From contig NZ_QOHF01000013.1 of NCBI RefSeq assembly GCF_003319115.1, positions 78,892 through 142,891 on the forward strand: 64,000 bases of DNA, in the 5' to 3' direction. The translations under genes were made by a program, and so were the position numbers. Position 1 is the stretch's first letter. The number at the start of each line of letters is the position of its first letter. The DNA comes from Geodermatophilus sp. TF02-6 (GTDB lineage: Bacteria > Actinomycetota > Actinomycetes > Mycobacteriales > Geodermatophilaceae). Below the pieces are notes generated by a model. That model was not told where the DNA came from, searched no databases, and saw nothing but the letters and a program-made list of their open reading frames with translations. Below are positions 50,798 to 59,856 of the stretch, piece after piece.

Positions 50798-50910
50798 CAG
50801 AAGGACCCCGTCCTCCCCACCCTTCGCAGGCTCAGGGTGGGACCCGGGACGGGGCCGCCGTCCTTCCCACCCTTCGCAGGCTCAGGGTGGGACCCGGGAC
50901 GGGGCGGGGT
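50798..50910. repeat. family A repeats, 50-bp tandem duplication
   Basis: AGAAGGACCCCGTCCTCCCC starts the element at the fragment end. CCTTCGCAGGCTCAGGGTGG plus its arm GACCCGGGACGGGGC occurs at 50821 and again at 50871, a 50-bp period. Related pieces (GGGACCCGGGACGGGCCGCC) continue to about 50970. The 50531-51028 gap thus holds the UGSC promoter, the regX3 fragment and these repeats. Confidence 0.8.
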
Positions 50911-51028
50911 CCTTCTACCTGGAGGAGGCCAGCGGGACCCGGGACGGGCCGCCCTCCTGGCTCCCCTCGCTCCGCTGGGGGACGCCGAGGAGGGGGGCAG
51001 GCTCGGGGCGCCGACGAGGGGCCAGGAG

Positions 51029-51238
51029 TCACTGCCCCCGGCCGGTCTCCTGCTGCAGCTCGTCGATCTTGCGGGAGGCGTCGGCCTTGGTGATGTCCTC
51101 GGGGACCTCCTCCCCGGCCTCGCGCGCGAGGGTGTTCAGGTAGCTCTTCTGCGCGCCGGTGGCCGGCTCGTCGCCGGTGACCCAGTCGGAGGGGTCCTTC
51201 TCCGTGGTGCGCTCGGTGTGCGGGTTGGATTCGCTCAT
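51029..51238 (-). CDS. DUF3072 small protein
   Basis: 69 residues: PSDWVTGDEPATGAQKSYLN then TLAREAGEEVPEDITKADAS and KIDELQQETGRG. This is the DUF3072 pattern, a hydrophilic helical protein of unknown function. ATG 51238. Confidence 0.85.
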   Translation of the reverse strand: MSESNPHTERTTEKDPSDWVTGDEPATGAQKSYLNTLAREAGEEVPEDITKADASRKIDELQQETGRGQ

Positions 51239-51248
51239 GTGTTCGAGA

Positions 51249-51461
51249 CTAGACCCCTGCGGGCTGCCCCGCAGGTCGAACCGGGGCCTCCCGTCGGCGG
51301 CGGGCGGCCTCCCACCGGCGGCCGGTGCGGTAGACGTGCACCGCGCCGCAGGGGCACTCGACGTGCAGGGCGATGTGGGTCGGGTGGTTGACCACCGAGC
51401 GGACGCGCCGGTCGGCGACCAGCTCGTCGGTCCTCGTCACGGGGCAGGTGACCAGCAACAT
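51249..51461 (-). CDS. small hypothetical protein with a CxC zinc-ribbon-like motif
   Basis: 70 residues from ATG 51461: MLLVTCPVTRTDELVADRRV, then THIALHVECPCGAVHVYRTG and RRWEAARRRRE. The CP..CPCG arrangement could bind zinc. Eleven nt upstream of the DUF3072 gene, so possibly one transcript. Family not recognised. Confidence 0.6.
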   Translation of the reverse strand: MLLVTCPVTRTDELVADRRVRSVVNHPTHIALHVECPCGAVHVYRTGRRWEAARRRREAPVRPAGQPAGV

Positions 51462-51542
51462 GCGGCGAGCGTGCTCCCGCACCGGCCCGCCGACGAGTGG
51501 CAGGATCGACCACGACCGCAGCAGATCTGCCAAGATGCCGGC

Positions 51543-52547
51543 ATGGCAGGCACCGACCGTCCCCTGGTCGTCAGCACCGTCGTCGCCGACGGGCTGGTGG
51601 GCAGCTTCGGCCTCGGCGTGGCCGCGGAGGTCTTCGGCTACGACCGCCGCGCCATGGGCCTGCCCCGCTTCGAGTTCGGGCTGGTCAGCGAGCAGCCGGG
51701 CGTGGTCCGCACCGACACCGGCATCCCGCTGACCGTCGAGCACGGGCTGGAGCGGCTGGTCGTCTCCGACATCGTCACGATCACCGCCTGGGAGCTGTTC
51801 GACCGCGTCCCCTCACCACAGCTGCTCGACGCGTTCCGCGCGGCACACGCCTCCGGGGCGCTGATCGTCAGCCAGTGCACCGGGGCCTTCGTGCTCGCCG
51901 CCGCCGGGCTGCTCGACGGGCAGCGGGCCACCACGCACTGGCGGTACGCCGGCGAGCTGGCCGCCCGCTACCCGGCGATCCGGGTCGACCCGATGGTGCT
52001 CTACGTGGACAACGGCCGGATCATCACCGGCGCCGGCACCGCCGCGGGGGTGGACGCCCTGCTGCACCTGGTCCGCCGCGAGTGGGGCGCGGCCGCGGCG
52101 AACGCGCTGGCCCGGGAGATGGTCGTGCCGCCGCACCGCGACGGGGGGCAGGCGCAGTTCATCGACGCGCCGGTCGCCGCCTGCGAGGACGACCGCCTCG
52201 GCGCCGTCCTGGAGTGGGCCGCGGCGCACCTGGCCGAGGAGATCACCGTCGACGTCCTCGCCCGGCGGGCGCTGATGAGCCCGCGCAGCTTCGCCCGCCG
52301 GTTCCGGGCCACCACCGGGACGACGCCGCACTCCTGGCTGCTCGGCCGGCGGCTGGCCGCCGCCGAGGCGCTGCTGGAGGGCAGCGACGCCCCGGTCGAG
52401 GAGGTCGCCCGCCTGGTCGGCTTCGGCACCGCTGCCGGGTTGCGGGAGCAGTTCACCCGGCGCCGCGGGGTCTCCCCGCGCGCCTACCGGCAGACGTTCC
52501 GGGCCGCCGCGGCGGCCCCGACGGGGGACGACGACCGGGCGGCCTGA
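51543..52547 (+). CDS. GlxA-type AraC-family regulator
   Basis: 334 residues. A DJ-1/PfpI-like N-terminal domain (VVADGLVGSFGLGVAAEVFG, IVSQCTGAFVLAAAGLLDGQ, RATTHWRYAGELAARYPAI, VDNGRIITGAGTAAGVDALL) is followed by an AraC HTH (VDVLARRALMSPRSFARRFR, PVEEVARLVGFGTAAGLREQ). The Cys in SQCTG is in the nucleophile position. Ligand unknown. ATG 51543. Confidence 0.92.
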   Translation: MAGTDRPLVVSTVVADGLVGSFGLGVAAEVFGYDRRAMGLPRFEFGLVSEQPGVVRTDTGIPLTVEHGLERLVVSDIVTITAWELFDRVPSPQLLDAFRAAHASGALIVSQCTGAFVLAAAGLLDGQRATTHWRYAGELAARYPAIRVDPMVLYVDNGRIITGAGTAAGVDALLHLVRREWGAAAANALAREMVVPPHRDGGQAQFIDAPVAACEDDRLGAVLEWAAAHLAEEITVDVLARRALMSPRSFARRFRATTGTTPHSWLLGRRLAAAEALLEGSDAPVEEVARLVGFGTAAGLREQFTRRRGVSPRAYRQTFRAAAAAPTGDDDRAA

Positions 52548-52550
52548 GCA

Positions 52551-52600
52551 AGGACCCCGTCCTCCCCACCCTGCACAGGCTCAGGGCGCTGCGGGGATGG
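52551..52600. repeat. family A half-repeat at the end of a gene
   Basis: AAGGACCCCGTCCTCCCCAC then CCTGCACAGGCTCAGGGCG. Only the left half is complete. The convergent methyltransferase stop (TCA at 52581) lies inside it, so the repeat end forms the gene's last codons. Confidence 0.65.
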
Positions 52601-53432
52601 GGCGGGCGATCCCGACCAGGGAGTCCAGCCGGCCGGCGTTGGCCGGGGCCAGCGGGCTGCGGACCACCCGGGTGAGTGCCAGCCCGGCCCGGGCGAGGAC
52701 CAGCGCGTGGGTGCGCGCGGTGAAGTGCCAGATGTGCTCGGTCGGCTTGAGCGTCCACCAGCGGGCGCCCAGCAGCCGGGCCGGTACCGAGGACACGTAC
52801 GGGGTGGAGAAGAGGACGACACCGTCGTCGGCGACCAGCGCGCGCACCGTCCGCCAGAAGGCCAGCGGGTCGGGCACGTGCTCGACGGTGTCCCAGGCGC
52901 AGACGACGGCGAGACCCGGCTCCAGCGGCGCCTCCTCGAGCTGGCCGCAGAAGACGTCGAGGCCGAGGGTGTCCTGGGCGTGCTTGGCGCCGGTGCGGGA
53001 GAGCTCGACGCCGGACGTCGTCCAGCCCGCCTCGCGGGCCGCGGCGAGGAACAGGCCGTAGCCGCAGCCGACCTCCAGCAGCCGGTCACCGGCGGGCGCG
53101 CCGCCCCGGACCCGGTCGACCAGCCGCAGCCGGCCGGCGGTCCAGGTCCGCTGCAGCAGCATGGCGGGGGACAGGCGGCCCCCGGTCGTCGGGGCGCCGG
53201 GGTCGGTCGAGACCGCCGAGCCGTAGACGCCGCCCTCGAAGTACCCGGCGTCGTCGTAGATCCGCTGCAGGGCCGCAGGGCGCAGCCGGGGGCTGACGAA
53301 GACCAGCTCGCACCGCGGGCAGCGGACCACCCCGAACGGGGCGAGGTCGTGGACGAGCGTGCCCGGGACCCCGCACAGGCAGCAGACGACGTCCTCGGTG
53401 TCCTCGGCCGTCCACCGCGCGAGCTCGCTCAC
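52581..53432 (-). CDS. class I SAM methyltransferase with N-terminal zinc ribbon
   Basis: 283 residues. Two CxxC pairs at the N-terminus (VVCCLCGVPG and VVRCPRCELVFVSPRLRP), then a SAM fold: RLLEVGCGYGLFLAAAREAG, GVELSRTGAKHAQDTLGLD, VVCAWDTVEHVPDPLAFWRT and GVVLFSTPYVSSVPARLLG. This is the layout of small-molecule or glycan methyltransferases. Substrate unknown. Its start overlaps the stop of the upstream MFS gene. Confidence 0.88.
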   Translation of the reverse strand: MSELARWTAEDTEDVVCCLCGVPGTLVHDLAPFGVVRCPRCELVFVSPRLRPAALQRIYDDAGYFEGGVYGSAVSTDPGAPTTGGRLSPAMLLQRTWTAGRLRLVDRVRGGAPAGDRLLEVGCGYGLFLAAAREAGWTTSGVELSRTGAKHAQDTLGLDVFCGQLEEAPLEPGLAVVCAWDTVEHVPDPLAFWRTVRALVADDGVVLFSTPYVSSVPARLLGARWWTLKPTEHIWHFTARTHALVLARAGLALTRVVRSPLAPANAGRLDSLVGIARPIPAAP

Positions 53433-55624
53433 CCGGGCAGCCTACGAGAGGCGGTCGCCCCGCCCGACCCGCTGGCGGAGCCCGCCCCGGACGACACGGC
53501 GCCCACCGGCGGGTGGGGGGTGTGCCCGGCCCCGTCGGCGGTGCCGGGGTAGCGCACCGCCACGAGGCCGGTGACCCGCTGCCGGACGGCGGGGGAGACC
53601 AGGTCCGCCCCGCCGTCGACGTCCAGCGACTCTCCCGGGACGACGACGTAGCGGTCCGGCGCCGCCTCCGCCTGGGCCAGGAACGCCCGCCGCACCGCGT
53701 CGGCGTCGGCGTCGGCAGGCGCCGCGGTGACCGGCGAGTCGACGACGACGGTCAGGTCGGGCAGCAGCCCGCGGGTGGCCCACAGCGAGGTCCGGAAGAT
53801 GCGGTCGGCGTCCAGGCCCTGGCCGGCGCCGTGGAAGGCGATCGAGGTGTCCACGTAGTGCGTGCTCACCACGACCCGGTCGTCCTCCAGCGCCGGGCGG
53901 ATGACGGTCGCGACGTGCTGGGCGCGGTCGGCGGCGGCCAGCAGCGCGGCGGTGTACGCGCCGACCGGACGGCCCTCGCCGTCCGGAGGCGCCTCGGCGC
54001 CGCCGTCCGTCCCGGACGGCGGGGGGAACAGCAGGCGGCGCACCTGCCGCCCGAGCGGGGTGTCGCTGGGCTCGGCGGTGACCTCGACCCGGCAGCCCCT
54101 GTCGCGCAGCACGTCGGCCAGGGCCTCGGTGTAGCGGCGGGTGAGCTCGCGGTCGGCGCCCTCGACGACGACGAACAGCCCCACGCCGCTGGCCGAGGCC
54201 GAGAGGATGTCCGACCTGCCCCACAGCAGCCGCAGCACGTCGCGGACGCGGGTGCGCGAGCGGCCGGGAGCCACCTGGCGGGTGGCGTAGCTGCTCACCA
54301 GGAGGGCGATCAGCCCGCCGACCAGCAGGGTGAGACCCGGGCCGGTCAGGGTCAGCACCAGGTCGCCCAGGTGGACGTCGTGGGTGCCCAGCAGGCCGGC
54401 CAGCCCGGGGCCGACCGCCACGGCCAGCAGCAGGACGATGCGCACCGAGGAGACGAGGAAGGCGAAGACCCGGCCGCGCAGCCGGTCCTCCACCTCGAAG
54501 CCGATCAGCGTGTAGCCGATGATCCAGCTGACCCCGGCGAACAGACCCACCAGGAACGCCGTCCCGGTGGCCAGCACGTAGTCCCGGATCACCGACATGG
54601 CCAGCAGCGCCAGGCCGGCCAGCCCGATGGCGTGGGAGAAGACGCTGCGGCGGGGCACCGTCGGCAGGATGCGGGGGCCGACCAGCATGCCGATGGCCAG
54701 GCCCGTGAAGACCACGCCGAACAGGACCGAGTAGCCGGCGGCGCCGGCCTGCAGCGTGGCCACGTACAGCTGGGCGACGCCGATGATCAGCCCGCCGGCG
54801 CCGAACGCCCCGATGACGCCGACGTAGAGGGCGCGCATCAGCGGCTGCCCGCGCAGGAACGACACACCCTCCACGACCAACGAGAAGACGTTGCCCTGCG
54901 CATCGGCGCGGTCGGCCGGCGGACCGGGGATGAGGCCGCGGGAGAACAGGACGGTCAGCGCGCTGACCCCGAAGCTGGCGGCGTTGAAGACCAGGGCGAC
55001 CACGATCGCCGTCCTCGCCTCGTCGCCGTCGACCTCGCCGAGCAGCCGGCTGCCCGTGGACAGCAGGGCGAACAGCACGGAGGCCACGGGGACGGCGCCG
55101 TAGACGCTGAACAGCGAGATCTGGTTGGCCACCGCCAGCCGCTCGCGGGGCACGATCGACACCCACAGCGCCTGCTTGGCCGGGTTGGTGAACAGCCCGA
55201 CCGCCTCGACGAGGAACTGCGCGACGTAGAGCCAGGTGAGCTCGTAGGTCAGCGCGATCGACAGGTACAGCGCCAGCGCCAGCAGCTCGCCGACGACCAC
55301 GGTGGTCCGCCGGTCCAGCCGATCGGCCAGCGCGCCGGCCAGCGGGCTCAGCACCAGGTCCGGCAGCAGCCGAGTGAGGATGACCCCGGAGATCGCCGCA
55401 CCCTGCACCGCCACCGACTGGTCGCGGGTGAGCTGCTGGGCCATCGCGGTGGTGGCCAGCAGGCCCAGCCAGTCACCCAGGCTGGAGACGGCGATCGCGG
55501 CCCACAGCCGGCGGAAGACCGGGATGCGCACCAGCGCGAGCAAGGCGTTGTTCGGCCGCGGCTGTGCGACCCGGAACCGTTCGGTCGCCGAGGGAGGGGC
55601 CGCCGGCGCGTGCTCCTCGTCCAC
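53429..55624 (-). CDS. MFS transporter fused to a degenerate thymidylate kinase-like domain
   Basis: 731 residues. The N-terminal MFS (about 1-425, near 12 spans) has VSSLGDWLGLLATTAMAQQL, SPLAGALADRLDRRTTVVVG and GLFTNPAKQALWVSIVPRER. The C-terminal TMPK-like domain starts FVVVEGADRELTRRY where active kinases have a GGDGxGKST loop. DR-Y of the kinase is replaced (VVVSTHYVDTSIAFHGAG), while ADRAQHVATVIRPAL is kept. Fusion of MFS and dTMP kinase is known in actinobacteria; this kinase part has lost its P-loop Lys and DR pair, so it is probably inactive. GTG start. Confidence 0.88.
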   Translation of the reverse strand: MDEEHAPAAPPSATERFRVAQPRPNNALLALVRIPVFRRLWAAIAVSSLGDWLGLLATTAMAQQLTRDQSVAVQGAAISGVILTRLLPDLVLSPLAGALADRLDRRTTVVVGELLALALYLSIALTYELTWLYVAQFLVEAVGLFTNPAKQALWVSIVPRERLAVANQISLFSVYGAVPVASVLFALLSTGSRLLGEVDGDEARTAIVVALVFNAASFGVSALTVLFSRGLIPGPPADRADAQGNVFSLVVEGVSFLRGQPLMRALYVGVIGAFGAGGLIIGVAQLYVATLQAGAAGYSVLFGVVFTGLAIGMLVGPRILPTVPRRSVFSHAIGLAGLALLAMSVIRDYVLATGTAFLVGLFAGVSWIIGYTLIGFEVEDRLRGRVFAFLVSSVRIVLLLAVAVGPGLAGLLGTHDVHLGDLVLTLTGPGLTLLVGGLIALLVSSYATRQVAPGRSRTRVRDVLRLLWGRSDILSASASGVGLFVVVEGADRELTRRYTEALADVLRDRGCRVEVTAEPSDTPLGRQVRRLLFPPPSGTDGGAEAPPDGEGRPVGAYTAALLAAADRAQHVATVIRPALEDDRVVVSTHYVDTSIAFHGAGQGLDADRIFRTSLWATRGLLPDLTVVVDSPVTAAPADADADAVRRAFLAQAEAAPDRYVVVPGESLDVDGGADLVSPAVRQRVTGLVAVRYPGTADGAGHTPHPPVGAVSSGAGSASGSGGATASRRLPG

Positions 55625-55759
55625 TGTTCCCGCCGTCCGCTCGTCGGTCCGTACCGGCCGAGCCTAGTGGCGGCGGCGCGGAACTCCGGACTCGTGCACC
55701 CCGATCGGGGGAGCGGTGTCGGGCCGTCGGAGGTGCAGGACGACGGGCTGCGGGGTGGG

Positions 55760-56596
55760 TCAGGGGCGATGTGGTCGCGGGCTGGCCGGGTGGGGGGCGA
55801 CCATCCCCCGGTCCAGCCGGGCCTCGGTGAGCCGCCGCAGCTCCGCGTAGGCCGGGGCGCCGAGCAGGGCGGTCAGCTCGGCGGCGTAGGTCACCACCAG
55901 CGGCTCGGCGGACACGTGCGCCGCCGTCGACCCGGTGCACCACCAGTGCAGGTCGTGTCCGCCCGGACCCCAGCCGCGCCGGTCGAACTCGCCGATGCTC
56001 GACACCAGCACCGTGGTGCCGTCGGGGCGCTCGACCCGCTCCTGCTCACGACGCACCGGCAGCTGCCAGCAGACGTCGGGCTTGGTGTACAGCGGGTGCA
56101 ACTCCTCCCGCAGCGCCATGCGGTGCAGCGCGCAGCCGGTGCCGCCGGGGAAGCCGGGCCGGTTGAGGAACACGCACGCGCCGTCGACCAGCCGGGTGCG
56201 CAAGGAGCGGACGCCGCCCGCCTCGGGGGCCTGTCCCTCCTCCGCCCGGTCCTCCTCCGCCTGTCCCTCCTCCGTCCGGTCCTCCTCCGTCCAGGCGCCG
56301 CGGCCGACCGGGGCCAGCTGCCAGTCCCCGTCGGCGAGGTCGGCGACGGCGGCGGTCACCCGCGCCAGGTCGTCCTCGTCGGTGAAGAACGCCCCGTGGC
56401 TGCAGCAGCCGTCGTCCGGACGGCCCTCGACGACGCCGGCGCAGCCACGGCCGAAGACGCAGCTCCAGGCCGAGGAGAGCCAGGTCAGATCGGCCCGGAC
56501 GACGTGCCGCGGGTCGGCGGGGTCGGGGAACTCGATCCACTCCCGGGCGAAGTCCAGCGGCACCTCGGGCGGGACCTCGGGCCGGACACCGTGCAC
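55760..56596 (-). CDS. Cys-rich conserved protein (Rv0495c-like)
   Basis: 278 residues. [20 protein letters not shown] followed by [20 protein letters not shown], then [20 protein letters not shown] and [20 protein letters not shown], and [20 protein letters not shown]. Clustered Cys/His could bind a metal. Divergent from ppx as Rv0495c is from Rv0496. An acidic 20-residue insert ([20 protein letters not shown]) in the middle comes from a 30-bp tandem repeat. GTG start. Confidence 0.82.
   Translation of the reverse strand: MHGVRPEVPPEVPLDFAREWIEFPDPADPRHVVRADLTWLSSAWSCVFGRGCAGVVEGRPDDGCCSHGAFFTDEDDLARVTAAVADLADGDWQLAPVGRGAWTEEDRTEEGQAEEDRAEEGQAPEAGGVRSLRTRLVDGACVFLNRPGFPGGTGCALHRMALREELHPLYTKPDVCWQLPVRREQERVERPDGTTVLVSSIGEFDRRGWGPGGHDLHWWCTGSTAAHVSAEPLVVTYAAELTALLGAPAYAELRRLTEARLDRGMVAPHPASPRPHRP
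56231..56290. repeat. 30-bp in-frame tandem repeat
   Basis: Two 30-bp units (56231 and 56261), each two imperfect 15-mers of CCTCCTCCG type, differing at few positions. They keep the frame of the Rv0495c-like gene and encode the acidic insert. Confidence 0.85.
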
Positions 56597-56697
56597 CCGG
56601 CCAGCGTAGGAGCCGCCGCTCCCGAGGGGACCCGCGAACCCGACACCTCACCCCCCGCAACCGGCCGGTCACCCGACGGCCAGGCAGACTCTCCCGC

Positions 56698-57645
56698 ATG
56701 CGGCTCGGGGTGCTGGACGTCGGATCGAACACCGTCCACCTGCTCGTGGTCGACGCCCACCGGGGGGCCCACCCCACGCCCCAGCACGACGACCGCTGGC
56801 TGCTGCGCCTGGCCGAGCACGTCGGCGACGACGACCTGCTGTCCAAGGAGGGCGAGAAGGCGCTGCTCCGGGCGGTGCGCAAGGCCTGCGAGCAGGCCGA
56901 GAAGCAGGGCTGCGACGAGGTGCTGGCGCTGGTCACCTCCGCCATCCGGGAGGCGAGCAACGGCCTGGAGGTCCTCGACCGGGTGCGGCGGAAGACCGGC
57001 GTCGACCTGCAGGTCACCAGCGGCGAGGAGGAGGCCCGGCTGACCTTCCTCGCCGTCCGCCGGTGGTTCGGGTGGAGCGCCGGCCGGCTGCTGGTGCTCG
57101 ACATCGGCGGCGGCTCGCTGGAGCTGGCCAGCGGCCTGGACGAGGCCCCGGACGTCGCGCTGTCCCTCCCCCTGGGCGCCGGCCGGATGACCCGCCGCCA
57201 CCTGCCCCAGGCGCGGACGGGTGGCCGCCCCGACCTGGCAGCGCTCGAGGGGCTGGACCGGCACGCCGCGGACCTGCTCGGGCCCGCGGCCGAGGAGCTC
57301 GTGGGCGGAGGGACGCCGGACCTGGTCGCGGCGACCAGCAAGACCTTCCGCACCCTCGCCCGGCTGACCGGCGCCGCGCCCTACTCCGCGGGGCTGCGGG
57401 CGCCGCGGCAGCTGACCCGCGACGGGCTGGAGCAGCTCATCGGCTTCGTCGCCCGCATCGAGTCCTCGGCGCTGGCCGAGCTGCAGGGCGTCTCCCCGGA
57501 CCGCGCCCACCAGGTCCCCGCCGGTGCCGTCGTGGCGCGCGCGGCGATGCGGGCCCTGGACGTACCGTCCGTCCGGATCTGCCCGTGGGCTCTGCGGGAG
57601 GGCGTCATCCTCCGGCGACTGGACCAGCTGGGGGACGAGCGATGA
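56698..57645 (+). CDS. Ppx/GppA-family exopolyphosphatase-like protein
   Basis: 315 residues, actin-like ATPase fold: RLGVLDVGSNTVHLLVVDAH (phosphate 1), LALVTSAIREASNGLEVLD, GVDLQVTSGEEEARLTFLAV, LLVLDIGGGSLELASGLDEA (phosphate 2) and LVAATSKTFRTLARLTGAAP. It is the short, single-core form like Rv0496, acting on short polyphosphate or ppGpp-type substrates. ATG 56698. The stop overlaps the next gene. Confidence 0.92.
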   Translation: MRLGVLDVGSNTVHLLVVDAHRGAHPTPQHDDRWLLRLAEHVGDDDLLSKEGEKALLRAVRKACEQAEKQGCDEVLALVTSAIREASNGLEVLDRVRRKTGVDLQVTSGEEEARLTFLAVRRWFGWSAGRLLVLDIGGGSLELASGLDEAPDVALSLPLGAGRMTRRHLPQARTGGRPDLAALEGLDRHAADLLGPAAEELVGGGTPDLVAATSKTFRTLARLTGAAPYSAGLRAPRQLTRDGLEQLIGFVARIESSALAELQGVSPDRAHQVPAGAVVARAAMRALDVPSVRICPWALREGVILRRLDQLGDER

Positions 57646-58415
57646 GCACCCCTCCCGGGGACCGGGGCGCGGGCCGCAGGGACCCGGAGACCGGTGGCCG
57701 GTCGCTGGCCGACATCCTGCGCGAGGCCGGTGTCGAGTCGCCCACCCGGGGCTGGCGCCGCCGCGGGGACGACCTCGAGGACACCGGGGTCCGCCAGCGC
57801 GGCGCCGACGGCGATCGCCCCCCCGGCCGGGTGACCGACCGGCCGGCGTTCGGACGCCGGGCCAGCGACCGGGCCGGCGACCCGTCCGCGCCGTCGACCG
57901 CGGCCATCCCCGGGCTGCGGCCCTCCCGCAAGCCCGGCGTCCCCGGTGCGGCGGCCCGGGCGGCCGCCGATGGCTCTCCGGGGGCCGCCGGCGCGTCGGC
58001 GCCAACCGGCGGCGGCGCGTCGACGCCAACCGGCGGCCGGGCGCGGACGGCCGACACCGGGCCGTCCACCGGACCCATCCCCGTCGTCCGGGCCGACGAC
58101 CCGCCCCTCCTCGACGACGAGCCCCTCGGCGCCAGGGAGGGCGCGCTCGCCTGGCTGCGCTTCGGCGGCGAGCTGCTGGTCGCCCTCGCCGTCGGGGTCG
58201 GCCTCTACTTCCTGTTCACCGTGGTCTGGGAGCAGCTGCCCTACCTGGCCGTCGTGCTGGCGCCGCTGGCCGTGGCCGGGCTCGTCGCCGGGGTCGGCGC
58301 GTGGCGGCAGCGGCAGGACCGGGAACCGGCCGGCGTCCGGCTGGTCGGGGTCCTCGTCTTCGCCGCGACCCTGCTGACCATCGCGCCGGCCGCTGGCCTG
58401 CTCTCCGGCGGCTGA
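57642..58415 (+). CDS. membrane protein with long disordered N-terminus (Rv0497-like)
   Basis: 257 residues. A short conserved segment GRSLADILREAGVESPTRGW is followed by about 120 low-complexity Pro/Ala/Gly/Arg residues, then three spans (LLVALAVGVGLYFLFTVVW, LAVVLAPLAVAGLVAGVGAW, RLVGVLVFAATLLTIAPAAG). Coupled to ppx by an ATGA overlap as Rv0496-Rv0497. Function unknown. Confidence 0.8.
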   Translation: MSTPPGDRGAGRRDPETGGRSLADILREAGVESPTRGWRRRGDDLEDTGVRQRGADGDRPPGRVTDRPAFGRRASDRAGDPSAPSTAAIPGLRPSRKPGVPGAAARAAADGSPGAAGASAPTGGGASTPTGGRARTADTGPSTGPIPVVRADDPPLLDDEPLGAREGALAWLRFGGELLVALAVGVGLYFLFTVVWEQLPYLAVVLAPLAVAGLVAGVGAWRQRQDREPAGVRLVGVLVFAATLLTIAPAAGLLSGG

Positions 58416-58416
58416 G

Positions 58417-58471
58417 ACAGGACCCCCTCCTCCCCACCCCGAGCACGCCCGGGGCGGTGCCCTGGAGGGGC
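58417..58471. repeat. family A intergenic hairpin repeat
   Basis: CAGGACCCCCTCCTCCCCAC, core CCCGAGCACGCCCGGGGCGG, arm CCCTGGAGGGGCC. The inner stem CCCCGAGC/CCGGGGC differs from other copies in the loop. Lies between convergent genes. Confidence 0.75.
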
Positions 58472-58494
58472 CACGGTTGGGACGCCGGCTCAGC

Positions 58495-59061
58495 TCAGCT
58501 CTGCTCGTCCTCGTCATCCGGCTCGGCGGCGAACTGTTCGACCATCGCGGCGGTGAACGCGTCGAGGTCGTCGGGCTTGCGGCTGGTCACCAGGTTGCCG
58601 TCGACGACGACCTCCTCGTCCACCCACTTCGCGCCGGCGTTGCGCAGGTCGGTCTGCAGCGACGGCCAGGAGGTCATCCGCCGGCCGCGGACGACGTCGG
58701 CCTCGGCGAGCACCCACGGCGCGTGGCAGATCGCGGCCACCGGCTTGCCCGCGTCGAAGAAGGACTTCACGAAGGCCACCGCGTCGGCGTCGGCGCGGAC
58801 GAAGTCGCCGTTGATGACGCCGCCGGGCAGCACCAGCGCGGCGTAGTCGTCGGGGTCGGCGGAGCTGACCACCGCGTCGACCTGCTTCGTGTCGGCCTTG
58901 TCGATGTGGTCGTACGCGGTGATCTCACCGGCCTGCAACGACACCAGCTCCAGCTCCGCGCCGGCCTCCACGAGGGCCTGCCACGGCCGGTCGAGCTCGA
59001 CCTGCTCCACCCCGTCGGTCGCGAGGACGGCCACCGTCATCCCACTGAGCTCATTCGCCAT
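58495..59061 (-). CDS. DJ-1/PfpI-family protein (stress protein 18 type)
   Basis: 188 residues. TVAVLATDGVEQVELDRPWQ, ALVLPGGVINGDFVRADADA and VAAICHAPWVLAEADVVRGR with the nucleophile Cys in ICHAP, and TSWPSLQTDLRNAGAKWVDE. Matches the YhbO/PfpI subgroup linked to glyoxal/stress protection. ATG 59061. Confidence 0.92.
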   Translation of the reverse strand: MANELSGMTVAVLATDGVEQVELDRPWQALVEAGAELELVSLQAGEITAYDHIDKADTKQVDAVVSSADPDDYAALVLPGGVINGDFVRADADAVAFVKSFFDAGKPVAAICHAPWVLAEADVVRGRRMTSWPSLQTDLRNAGAKWVDEEVVVDGNLVTSRKPDDLDAFTAAMVEQFAAEPDDEDEQS

Positions 59062-59121
59062 GGTCGGGCCGCTACCCCGGCCCCGGGGGCGGAACACGCC
59101 GCGCGCACTACGGTCAGCCTC

Positions 59122-59856
59122 GTGCGCCTGCCGTCCCCGTCCTCCGTGCGCCGCCTCCTCGGCCGGCGTCCCGGGGGGCCGGGCGCGGCCGGCCTCCGGG
59201 TCGACGACGCCGTCCAGACCGCCACCGAGCTCGTCCGGGCCGGGTTCTCCGTGGCCCTCGAGCCCGCGGCCGGGGCGGTCGACCCCGGTCGGCTGGAGGA
59301 GCTGGTGGTCCGCGTCGGGGGAACCGGCCTGGCCGCCCGCTGCGCGCTGACCGTGCCGGTGGACCGGCTGGACGCCGCGGCGGCGGCCGACGTGGCCCGC
59401 GCCGCGGCCGACGCCGGGCTGGACGTGGCGCTGGGCGGCGCGCCGCGCTCCGTCGCCGCCCTCGCCGCCCGGTCGCCCTCGGCCACGGTCGTCCTCCGCG
59501 CGGCCGACCCCGGAGCCGAGGCGCGCTGCCGTGCGCTGGCCGGGGGCCGTGTGCGGCTGGTCGGCGGCCGGGGCCCGGCCGCGGACCTGGCCTTCGTGCG
59601 CTGCCTGAACGTGCTGATGGCCGGGGCCGGACGCCCCGGTGTCGGCACGGCCGACCCGCGGCTGGTCACCATCGCCGGCGAGCGCGCCGCCTGGAACGAA
59701 CGAGCCCCCGACAGCTGGGAGTACGTCATGCCGTGGAAGGTCCGCACCGAGCAGCAGTGCCGGCTGGTCGCCGGGGGGTACGGGGTGCGGGTCGCCCTGA
59801 CCTGGGGCGAGGGTGCCCCGGCCGCCGTCCTGCGCCGTCCGGCGGGCCGGTCGTGA
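59122..59856 (+). CDS. proline dehydrogenase-like small protein
   Basis: 244 residues, shorter than PRODH catalytic domains (near 300). A TIM-barrel-like repeat with ARCALTVPVDRLDAAAAADV and VGTADPRLVTIAGERAAWN. The C-terminal WEYVMPWKVRTEQQCRLVAG and YGVRVALTWGEG mirror the FEYQMLYG..Q..L...GYRVRVY end of PRODH. Key FAD/proline residues are hard to locate, so activity is uncertain. Directly upstream of proC with overlapping stop and start. Confidence 0.68.
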   Translation: MRLPSPSSVRRLLGRRPGGPGAAGLRVDDAVQTATELVRAGFSVALEPAAGAVDPGRLEELVVRVGGTGLAARCALTVPVDRLDAAAAADVARAAADAGLDVALGGAPRSVAALAARSPSATVVLRAADPGAEARCRALAGGRVRLVGGRGPAADLAFVRCLNVLMAGAGRPGVGTADPRLVTIAGERAAWNERAPDSWEYVMPWKVRTEQQCRLVAGGYGVRVALTWGEGAPAAVLRRPAGRS

